Shown here in pieces: positions 46,238-53,331 of a stretch of 64,000 bases of DNA. The stretch's first letter is position 1. The number at the start of each line of letters is the position of its first letter. The position numbers and the translations under genes are program-made. Source of the stretch: CAADGY01 sp900696665 (lineage in GTDB: Bacteria > Acidobacteriota > Terriglobia > Bryobacterales > Bryobacteraceae); contig JAPSFM010000001.1 in assembly GCA_035063885.1 (NCBI GenBank), positions 62,001-126,000 on the forward strand, in the 5' to 3' direction. The notes below the pieces were generated by a model, which saw nothing but the letters and a program-made list of their open reading frames with translations, ran no database searches and was not told the DNA's origin.

Positions 46238-46872
46238 TGCTCGGCTTCGTTCGCCGGAAATGGCCTTTGCTCACGATACAGGTCACCGGCTATGCGCTGG
46301 TGGCGGCGCTGATTTATCTCTGGCTCGGAATTCCGGAGCAGAGCGTCTGGCAATTGCTGCTTTCGCTGTTGCTCGCGGCCGCCATCATCGCCGGTTCGGG
46401 CTGGCTGCTGGCGGCGCTGTTCGCCCTCCGGCTGTGTGGCCGCCGGGAATGGCGGCGCGGAATGGCGTTTGTACTGCTCCTGCTGGTGATGTTCCTCGGT
46501 GGAAGCTGGCTGAGCGGTTCAGCACCCCGTGTGAATCCGTTGTGGCTCTGGGGCATCGGAGCGTTGATCGTGTTCACCGTGCTGCCCTGGTTCGCGGCCA
46601 CGCGCGCATGGCTCATCCGGCGATGGCAGTACTGGGTAGCGGCCGCGGGTGTTGTGACTATGGGAATTTACATCCCTTGGAAACTGATATGGTGGGTCCC
46701 GCCGCTCTCCGGCATGACCGCCCAGACCCTGAGCATGGCAGTGCGCTTTGGCCTCGCCTACCTGCTGCTGGTTGCCTCGCTGCTTTTATTCTCCGGATGG
46801 ATGCAGCGCCTCTCCGGGGAGCCCGCTGTGAACCCACCTGAGCACCCTCTGTCGCCCGAAACGTTGGAGTAA
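46237..46872 (+). CDS. Polytopic membrane protein of unknown function
   Basis: 211 residues with five or six predicted membrane helices (e.g. ITQVTGYALVAALIYLWLGI-like, QLLLSLLLAAAIIAGSGWLLAALFAL, MAFVLLLLVMFLGG, IGALIVFTVLPWFAA, GLAYLLLVASLLLFSGW). Start ATG 46237 overlaps the alpha-2-macroglobulin stop (TGATG), with GGAGGTGAGG upstream. Not recognised. Its last 87 bases overlap the SpoIID gene on the other strand. Probably a membrane partner of the macroglobulin/DUF1175 unit. Confidence 0.78.
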   Translation: MLGFVRRKWPLLTIQVTGYALVAALIYLWLGIPEQSVWQLLLSLLLAAAIIAGSGWLLAALFALRLCGRREWRRGMAFVLLLLVMFLGGSWLSGSAPRVNPLWLWGIGALIVFTVLPWFAATRAWLIRRWQYWVAAAGVVTMGIYIPWKLIWWVPPLSGMTAQTLSMAVRFGLAYLLLVASLLLFSGWMQRLSGEPAVNPPEHPLSPETLE

Positions 46873-48414
46873 CCGCTCGACGCGTTCTTTGGCCTGCCGG
46901 TGGGTGGCGCGATGCGAAGCCTCGGCCTTTGTGGCCGTGCGGCCCCTTTTGTGTCGTGCTACATCGGAATCCGAGAGGCAGAGCGCGAGTCCCTCGCGGA
47001 ACCATTCGGGCAGCGACGGGTGTGCATTCGATTCGATTAGCAGATGCAGGCTCTCGTGCAGCAGCGCCACCTCCAGCGTCCCGAGCGAACGAAGCAGCGC
47101 AACGGGTTGCATGCGCACGACCGTTCCGCGTGTGCTCGCAGCAACCCATCCCGGCTGGCCGGTGGCATCGCGAAATCCAGCCACGCTTGGATAGCTGCGT
47201 AGGATAGGGCGGAACGTGAGCGGCAATCCCGTCCTACGCTGCGCTTCCTGGAGTGCCCTGTCGGCCAGCGCGGCTAGATCCGCGGCCGTGTGCCTGGATT
47301 CTGCCGCAACATCCACCAGTTCGCCACGCCCTTGCACCCACGCAAATCCCTGCGCGTTGATTCCGGGCTTAGTGCCCGGATAGTAAAACGCCAGTATCTG
47401 CCGGTAAGTGCTACCTGCTTTGCCCCGTTCTTCGGCGCCTGCCTGGCACAGGCCTACTCCATGACCGGCGCCGAATCCCTGAAAGATCATATGTTCGCCT
47501 CTCCGGGTCACGTCGTAGTGGTTGCTGCGCAACAAGGTCCATCCAAACAACTCGCCGATTCTCTGGTGGAACCGGGTTGCCGTGATGCGCTGTCCATTCC
47601 AGTCAAGTTCCGCCACGCGTCCGGATGCTGTCCGGCTCAGAATGCGCAACGGTGGTCCGGAGCCAAGACTGCCGGCGGACACTTCCGACCGCCACGGCGC
47701 GCGTCCCCGTGAAAGGCAGAAGGTGTCCGTCTGCCGTTTCAAATACGGAGCGTGTCTGTCCGGCCAGACGCTCTCCACGTCCTCGGTCGAGCCGCCGCAG
47801 TGCCTGTGATAGTAAGTGGCCGCCGGTGCGCCGCCATACCACAGTAATTCCCCTTCGGTCGCTTCCACGGCCAGGGTCAACCGCGGCGTTGGCGCTTCCG
47901 CAATCCTCAAATCCTGACAGTGTGTGGTGTCGCAAAGATCGAATCCTTCCGTGCGGTGACGCCCCCGGTAATGTACCGCGTAAGTTCGCACCGCCACCGC
48001 CATCGCTTTCAATGCTTCATCCGAAGTGAAAACGCTGCTCTCGCCGAGCAGCACGGACACCACATATTGTTCCAGGGGGATTGTGCCTGTTAGCAGAAGC
48101 CGCCCGCGTCGGGATCGGATCTCCAACGGATGGAAAAATCCAGCGACGCCATTTGGCAACTTCAGAGTGAGCGTTCCTTCGATCTTTACCACCTGCCCTC
48201 TGCAACTGGGCAGGCTGCTTTGCACGGAATCAGCCGACGCCCGGAGCAACAACGGTGCAGCGATGGGCGAGCCGTTACAATGCACGCTGCCGCGCGGCGT
48301 TAACGTCAGTTCTGAGGGAGGATGCAGCCAGAAGAGGCGAACGCGATAATCGCTAGCAGCCGCTTGTGCGTGTGCGCTCATTGCGAGCAGGAGCACCACG
48401 ACCGCCAGCGTCAT
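46786..48414 (-). CDS. SpoIID/LytB protein fused to a peptidase-MA-like domain
   Basis: 542 residues from ATG 48414 (TGATG overlap with the upstream transpeptidase). Signal peptide to about residue 20. Residues 105-350 are a SpoIID/LytB domain: LEQYVVSVLLGESS with candidate catalytic Glu125, DEALKAMAVAVRTYAVHYRG, CDTTHCQ (161-166), YYHRHCGGSTEDV and GFGAGHGVGLCQAGAEERG. Residues 445-480 read LLHESLHLLIES..LPEWFREGLAL, a HExxH zinc site with the downstream Glu of the peptidase-MA family. It should cut peptidoglycan glycan chains; the second domain suggests protease activity. Last gene of the HU-TIR operon. Confidence 0.85.
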   Translation of the reverse strand: MTLAVVVLLLAMSAHAQAAASDYRVRLFWLHPPSELTLTPRGSVHCNGSPIAAPLLLRASADSVQSSLPSCRGQVVKIEGTLTLKLPNGVAGFFHPLEIRSRRGRLLLTGTIPLEQYVVSVLLGESSVFTSDEALKAMAVAVRTYAVHYRGRHRTEGFDLCDTTHCQDLRIAEAPTPRLTLAVEATEGELLWYGGAPAATYYHRHCGGSTEDVESVWPDRHAPYLKRQTDTFCLSRGRAPWRSEVSAGSLGSGPPLRILSRTASGRVAELDWNGQRITATRFHQRIGELFGWTLLRSNHYDVTRRGEHMIFQGFGAGHGVGLCQAGAEERGKAGSTYRQILAFYYPGTKPGINAQGFAWVQGRGELVDVAAESRHTAADLAALADRALQEAQRRTGLPLTFRPILRSYPSVAGFRDATGQPGWVAASTRGTVVRMQPVALLRSLGTLEVALLHESLHLLIESNAHPSLPEWFREGLALCLSDSDVARHKRGRTATKAEASHRATHRQAKERVERLLQRFGRQRVLRWVHSGLPGEALHPSGE

Positions 48415-49220
48415 CAATGAACTCCTCGCGCAGCGAACCGCTCAAATGCACGGCGAGCTTCCGGAGCCGCATCCGGCCCGCCACTGCCTCGCGCAAGCAC
48501 GACGGCAACGAATTCGGGTGTCCCGACCGGAGCCCATCCGGCAAACCAGCCCAGGGTTTCTGTTCGGCTCCGGTTCAACGTCGTGCCGGTCTTTCCGGCG
48601 ATGCGCAGGCCCGCCGGTTTTGCAAGCTGCGCAGTGCCGAACTCGGCTGCTCCTGCGATGCCACTCCACAAAGGCACGTAGCGGGCCCCGGCCGTTCGCC
48701 GGAAGAGGGCCAGCCGCCGGTAGGCAGCGGCGAGTTCGGCAGGCGTGCATTCTATCCCCCACTGTCCAATTGCCTGCATGGCAAGTTGATCCGCGGTTCC
48801 CGCCACTTCGGCGTTCAAGCCAAAGCGTTGCAGCCCGGCGGCGAGCCGCACCGGCTCGAGGCGGCGTGACATCGTCACGAAGTAATTGTTACAGGAATAG
48901 GCGAGCGCCGCGGAAAGGTCCAACGGCATGGCGAGAGCGGGGTGAGAACAATCGAACTTGCGCCCTTTGAGTTGTAGTTGCCGGGCACAGGCGACGCGCT
49001 GCGCCGGGCGAAAGGTTGAGGTTTCCAGAAGCGCGATGGCAACGAACGGCTTCAACACAGAACCCGGTGCAGCGCTTACGGTACCCGCCGTGTCTTCAAA
49101 AAGCACGCGCCCGGTTCGAACGTCCAAAACCAGCGTAGCGGCGCCCGCGATGCAGGCGATCAGCAGTAGTACAAACGTGCGAATGATACTTTGATGGTAC
49201 CCCTTGCGGCCGGGCGGCAC
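48414..49220 (-). CDS. Minimal penicillin-binding transpeptidase-domain protein
   Basis: 268 residues from GTG 49220, whose codon overlaps the TIR stop (TAGTG); longer frames upstream lie inside the TIR gene. A membrane or signal helix (IIRTFVLLLIACIAGAA) is followed directly by a transpeptidase domain with all three motifs: S54-V-L-K57, S109-C-N111 and K210-T-G-T. It lacks the glycosyltransferase or dimerisation domain of normal PBPs. Probably a periplasmic DD-transpeptidase or carboxypeptidase acting with the SpoIID gene, which starts inside its stop (TGATG). Confidence 0.85.
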   Translation of the reverse strand: MPPGRKGYHQSIIRTFVLLLIACIAGAATLVLDVRTGRVLFEDTAGTVSAAPGSVLKPFVAIALLETSTFRPAQRVACARQLQLKGRKFDCSHPALAMPLDLSAALAYSCNNYFVTMSRRLEPVRLAAGLQRFGLNAEVAGTADQLAMQAIGQWGIECTPAELAAAYRRLALFRRTAGARYVPLWSGIAGAAEFGTAQLAKPAGLRIAGKTGTTLNRSRTETLGWFAGWAPVGTPEFVAVVLARGSGGPDAAPEARRAFERFAARGVH

Positions 49221-49801
49221 TATCCGGCAAGTCTGAGCTGCGGCTTCAACGATTTTTCGCTTTGCGATATCGTGGCCAGCACGCGCTGAAAGCCCTTTTC
49301 CCAGTTCGGGAACATATCCACGTACTGAATTTCCCGAGTAATGCGGGCCGGCACAGTGCATTCGTCCAGTCTGATCGGGATCACGAAGATTTCATCCAGT
49401 GGCAGTTTCGATGCACATTGAAGCGCGTACCGGAGCTCCGCCTGAAAATGCCCGTGTTTGGCCACGGCCTTCCTGGAGAAACACGCGATAAAAAAATCCG
49501 AGATACCGATGGCCATTTCGAGCGATCGCGGCCAGTTCTGCCCCGGCAGCAGTTTCTTCCGGTCCATCCACGGAGCCAGCCCGGCTGCTTCCAACCGTTG
49601 GTACAACCGCTCGACTTCCGCGGCGTCTTCCTCCACGTAAGCCAGAAAAACACGATTGGCCTGCCTCGGTACGAACTCGATGCCGCCATCCGCGGTGGGA
49701 CGGAACGTCCCGATCCCATCGATCTCAACTGTCCTGCCGGCTGTGAGGCAACGCCGCACGGCGAGAGCCACATCTTCGGTCGACAGCGTCTTCTGGCTCA
49801 T
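49220..49801 (-). CDS. TIR-domain protein with N-terminal HU-like half
   Basis: 193 residues, cytosolic. Residues 7-48 (DVALAVRRCLTAGRTVEIDGIGTFRP..IEFVP) resemble the second helix and beta-arm base of HU/IHF. From residue 50 is a TIR domain: NRVFLAYVEEDAAEVERLYQRL, GLAPWMDRKKLLPGQNW, SDFFIACFSRKAV and FQAELRYAL, where Glu122 is the expected NADase catalytic residue. ATG 49801 overlaps the HU gene stop (ATGA). TIR NADases deplete NAD or make signals in phage defence; the HU-like part may sense DNA state. Function is inference; domains are clear. Confidence 0.87.
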   Translation of the reverse strand: MSQKTLSTEDVALAVRRCLTAGRTVEIDGIGTFRPTADGGIEFVPRQANRVFLAYVEEDAAEVERLYQRLEAAGLAPWMDRKKLLPGQNWPRSLEMAIGISDFFIACFSRKAVAKHGHFQAELRYALQCASKLPLDEIFVIPIRLDECTVPARITREIQYVDMFPNWEKGFQRVLATISQSEKSLKPQLRLAG

Positions 49802-50019
49802 TTCCGTGGGCCTTTGCCGAAGGATTCCTTCGTTGGAAGCTCGCGCTTCGAGTCTCGGTTGCCAGTCTGCAGGGTCCCGATTCCCGGCAATGCAACCGTG
49901 TAACCCTTTTTCAACTTCCGGATCATATCGTGGACCACCCGGTCGAGTTCATCGGCGGCCTTGGCTTTGCTGAGGTGTGTCTGTCTGGCGAGTTTTTGCG
50001 CTAACTCGTCTTTCTTCAT
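49798..50019 (-). CDS. Small HU/IHF-family DNA-binding protein
   Basis: 73 residues: MKKDELAQKLARQTHLSKAKAADELDRVVHDM and GYTVALPGIGTL are HU helices 1-2 and first strands. The DNA-embracing beta arm is short and the C-terminal helix is replaced by basic residues (RDSKRELPTK), so it is shorter than typical 90-residue HU. First gene of the TIR operon, overlapped by ATGA. It may pair with the HU half of the TIR protein. Confidence 0.82.
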   Translation of the reverse strand: MKKDELAQKLARQTHLSKAKAADELDRVVHDMIRKLKKGYTVALPGIGTLQTGNRDSKRELPTKESFGKGPRK

Positions 50020-50152
50020 GCCAGTTACATCGTAGCAACGGTTACTGGAAACAAGACGTGCACGGGTTGGCTGGAGTACATGCTAACTTATTGCGAATAC
50101 GGTAATTGCCTGGACCGCCAGGTGCAGGCGCTGGTTTGTGACCGCACTTCTT

Positions 50153-51097
50153 TCAGCGCGGTTTCGGAGAGTAACTTACATAGGCGAAGCGCTTGCTATC
50201 CGGCGACCACGAATTCACGTTGAGCGTACCCTGGCCCCCGAAGAGTTTCACCACCTCGGCGATCCCCGGAGCGGCAGAGGCGTCCCGTGACAGGCTCATC
50301 CTGCGAACGACGACGTGCTGATTGGCGGGATGTCCCTTTGTCCCTTTCTCATAAGAGAGAAAGATGAGCCACTTCCCGTCGGGCGACGGATGAGGGAACC
50401 AGTCTTCCATTTCATCGCTGGTGGTGCGCTCGGCAGCCTTATCGTCCGGTCCCGCTCCGGCGGCCGGCATCCGCCAGATATCCCAGCTACCGGAACGGTC
50501 CGAATTGAAATAGATCCACTTGCCATCCGGGGAATAGTCGGGTCCATCGTCATAGCCGGCATTGACGGTGAGGCGGACTTCCTGGCCGCCACTTACGCCG
50601 ATGGCGTAAATATCGAAGTTAGTGTCACGCCTTGCGCAGTAAACCAGCGTCTTGCCGTCCGGAGACCAGCCATGATAATAACTGGGAGCAAGCGGTGTTA
50701 CCTGTTCTGGAACACCCCCGGCCCATGGCAGCACATAAATCGGCCCAGCCGAGATGGCAAGCCATTTCCCATCGGGCGATATCCCGTGATCGTTATTAAT
50801 GCGATTCACTGCACCAGTGGGAATCAGTTCCGGCTTGCCTCCTTCGGCCTTCAGCCGCCAGAGTTTGCCCCCGGAGTTCAGCACCAGGTACCTTCCATCG
50901 GGTGACCAGTTTGGTGCTTCAAAGAGCCGGTCTGAGCTGAATACTTCGCGTTTCCCTTCACCCGCGATACTGGCAACGTTTACATGGCTGCGTACTGTTT
51001 CGCGGCTGAGCGGTTGTCCGAATGAAGCGGATACCGCCAGTGCCAAGACCGCCGGGAGGCGGGCATTTCTAAAAAAACTGGATTGTATAGTAGGCAC
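50153..51097 (-). CDS. Periplasmic TolB-like (PD40) beta-propeller protein
   Basis: 314 residues with signal peptide (LPAVLALAVSASFGQ) and repeated PD40 blades: APNWSPDGRYLVLNS, HGISPDGKWLAIS, HGWSPDGKTLVYC, PDYSPDGKWIYFNSDRSG, PHPSPDGKWLIFLS and SWSPDSKRFAYVS. GTG 51097 has GAGG 5 bases upstream and overlaps the end of the TonB receptor gene by 29 bases, so the two are coupled. Binding partner or ligand unknown. Confidence 0.87.
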   Translation of the reverse strand: MPTIQSSFFRNARLPAVLALAVSASFGQPLSRETVRSHVNVASIAGEGKREVFSSDRLFEAPNWSPDGRYLVLNSGGKLWRLKAEGGKPELIPTGAVNRINNDHGISPDGKWLAISAGPIYVLPWAGGVPEQVTPLAPSYYHGWSPDGKTLVYCARRDTNFDIYAIGVSGGQEVRLTVNAGYDDGPDYSPDGKWIYFNSDRSGSWDIWRMPAAGAGPDDKAAERTTSDEMEDWFPHPSPDGKWLIFLSYEKGTKGHPANQHVVVRRMSLSRDASAAPGIAEVVKLFGGQGTLNVNSWSPDSKRFAYVSYSPKPR

Positions 51098-53264
51098 GAA
51101 TGCCTCGCCCTATCTCTGGTGCAATCTCTTTGATGAAAGACAGGTGATTGCGGTATAGGTTATTCCCTAAATTGAAAGCATCCACTCCGAATACATGCAT
51201 AGCGTGCCGTTGCGTGTACACATACGACGCCGCAAGGTCGATCACCCCATATCCCGCTGTCGCGGTTTCGGTAGGGAAGATCCGATCCTGTTGATTCGTA
51301 AGCAGCAGTCCGGGGCGGATACTCAAGCCCTTATAGCGGACATCCATCCCGATACGGCCTCGCAGGGGAGGGATTCGAGGAAGGGGCATATCTGTGCTCG
51401 TGAGGGTTGCGCGGACCGCATCGACTCCCAAGTTCAGCCACAGGTTGGGACAGACTCCTGCATCAATACGGCCTTCTATTCCCTGGTAATGCGCGTCACC
51501 CTGCCGGTAGAGAACCTCGATTAACCCGTCCTGAATTCCACCCGTCGGTGCGAGATAAACGTAATCTCCAATCCAGTACTGGAAGAAATTTACCTCCCCT
51601 TTGATTCGGGAATGCTCGTGCCGCAGCGACACATCGAGCCCCTCCGCGGATTCCCGGCGCAAATTTGCATCGCCGATCTCGAATGTCAGATTGCCGGCAT
51701 GCGGCCCGTAGGAATACAGCTCTTCGAGCGCGGGTGCGCGGTAGGAGTGCGTGTAATTCGTTACAAAGCTGCCTCCGTGCCACAGCGGTAGCTGAATACC
51801 GGCGGCTCCGGAGACACCTGTGAAGGAACGGTCCCGAAGTCCCGAAGGGGTGTAGCCGGTGTTTTCGATACGTCCGCCGAGTTGGATGCGGAATCTTTCA
51901 AAGCTGAACTGCTCCAGCACAAACGCGGCAAAGGCGGTCTGTGTTACCGGTGGAGCGAACGCTTCTTCTCCAATCGCTTTATAGTCGCGGTAACGGCCCA
52001 TGAAGCCGAAATTGCCGGAATTATGGCCGCGTTTCTTTTGATCGAACACACCGCGGTAGGAGAACTGTTTGTTGTAAAAGCGGTTGTGTACTTCGCCCGA
52101 AGATATCTCGCGATGATGCCAGTCGGTGTAGCCCAGCGTCATTGCGAAGCGCTCCATTGACCAGAAATCTTTCACGCCCATTCCCGCTCTGACGTTATGG
52201 CGCTGGAACTTCAGATCGACAAGCCCATGTTCGCTGTCGTGGTCCTCTTCGCTATGCAGCAGGTCCTCCATGTCCGCCGGTATGCCGTAGGTGCCATCTT
52301 GAAAGCCATACCCGAGGCTTGCGAAATACTTACTGCCGTAATAACCGAGGCCTGCATTGGTTTGAGAATTATCGGTTTGTGAGTTTTCAATCTTTCCTAG
52401 CGGCGCATGATAGTCACCAGTGCGCTGCCGCCCGCCGCCGCCCCAGAGGAGCCAGTTTCGATAGCCATACTCGAACCCGCCGCTGCCTCCGGCGAGTCCA
52501 TTGTTGGAGCCGCCCATGCCCGTCAGATGACCACGCAATCCGGGGTGAGGATGCTGGTGCACCTGGTGGTGGGAAGTAACCGCATTCACAACACCACCGA
52601 TCGCGTTGCTGCCATATAGCAGCGTTGCCGGACCCCGCACAACCTCAACCCGCTCGAGTGACGTCACGTCTATCGGTTCGCCGTGATCGCCCGATTGATA
52701 ACCGAGCGTGCCGGCCGGCATTCCATCCTGAAGAACCAGGACACGGTCCCCGTCGAAGCCACGGATGACCGGTCTTGTCGTCCCCGGACCCGAGCTGCGT
52801 TTCGCCACGCCGGGTTCGCTTTCCAGCACTTCGCCCAGCGACGGAGCGCTCTTGGCGGTCAATTCGAGCGTCTGCATGGAAGTGACTGTTTGAAAAGCCT
52901 CAAGTGCCGTCTCTTCTCTTCCCGAAGCGGTCACTGTGATCTGTTCGTGTACCGCGGCAAGCCGGAGCTTGAAATTCGCCGTGGCCACCGTGCCGGAGGT
53001 TATCGTTACGCGCTGCCTCTGATCTCCAAGGGGATGAAGATGCGCGAGTACGTCATAAGTTCCCGGAGGCACATTATTGAACTGATACGCTCCCTCGGTA
53101 TCAGTCTGAACGGACCTGCCGAGTTGAACGATCATGACGGTCGCGCTGTGCACTGCTTCCCCGCTTGGATCCAGTACTACTTTGCCTTTCAGCACGCCAC
53201 CGGACTGGGCCAGTACCGCTGGTGCGATCAGAAATAAGCAACAGGGAAAGAGGGTTCTGGGCAT
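51069..53264 (-). CDS. ZnuD-like TonB-dependent receptor with His-rich loops
   Basis: 731 residues. Signal peptide, a carboxypeptidase-regulatory domain (LKGKVVLDPSGEAVHSATV), plug (TTRPVIRGFDGDRVLVLQDGMPAGT, VEVVRGPATLLYGSNAIGGVVN) and a 22-strand type barrel ending RAYYTIQFF. Two histidine clusters, residues 231-240 (SHHQVHQHPH) and 337-346 (HSEEDHDSEH), recall the zinc-loop histidines of ZnuD receptors. Zinc or other metal uptake is therefore likely, though not proven. Divergent from the spermidine-synthase-like gene over 67 bases. Confidence 0.88.
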   Translation of the reverse strand: MPRTLFPCCLFLIAPAVLAQSGGVLKGKVVLDPSGEAVHSATVMIVQLGRSVQTDTEGAYQFNNVPPGTYDVLAHLHPLGDQRQRVTITSGTVATANFKLRLAAVHEQITVTASGREETALEAFQTVTSMQTLELTAKSAPSLGEVLESEPGVAKRSSGPGTTRPVIRGFDGDRVLVLQDGMPAGTLGYQSGDHGEPIDVTSLERVEVVRGPATLLYGSNAIGGVVNAVTSHHQVHQHPHPGLRGHLTGMGGSNNGLAGGSGGFEYGYRNWLLWGGGGRQRTGDYHAPLGKIENSQTDNSQTNAGLGYYGSKYFASLGYGFQDGTYGIPADMEDLLHSEEDHDSEHGLVDLKFQRHNVRAGMGVKDFWSMERFAMTLGYTDWHHREISSGEVHNRFYNKQFSYRGVFDQKKRGHNSGNFGFMGRYRDYKAIGEEAFAPPVTQTAFAAFVLEQFSFERFRIQLGGRIENTGYTPSGLRDRSFTGVSGAAGIQLPLWHGGSFVTNYTHSYRAPALEELYSYGPHAGNLTFEIGDANLRRESAEGLDVSLRHEHSRIKGEVNFFQYWIGDYVYLAPTGGIQDGLIEVLYRQGDAHYQGIEGRIDAGVCPNLWLNLGVDAVRATLTSTDMPLPRIPPLRGRIGMDVRYKGLSIRPGLLLTNQQDRIFPTETATAGYGVIDLAASYVYTQRHAMHVFGVDAFNLGNNLYRNHLSFIKEIAPEIGRGIRAYYTIQFF

Positions 53265-53331
53265 CTATTCATTTCAGTTTGGCATAGGTCCGGCACTGCG
53301 ATGTTATCGTTGAGTTGAGTTCCCTTAATCG

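Noticed and set aside
53265..53331. Zur box between the ZnuD-like receptor and the divergent gene
   Set aside because: Only a short CGAT..ATCG symmetry is present; it does not match a GTTATA-type Zur site well enough.
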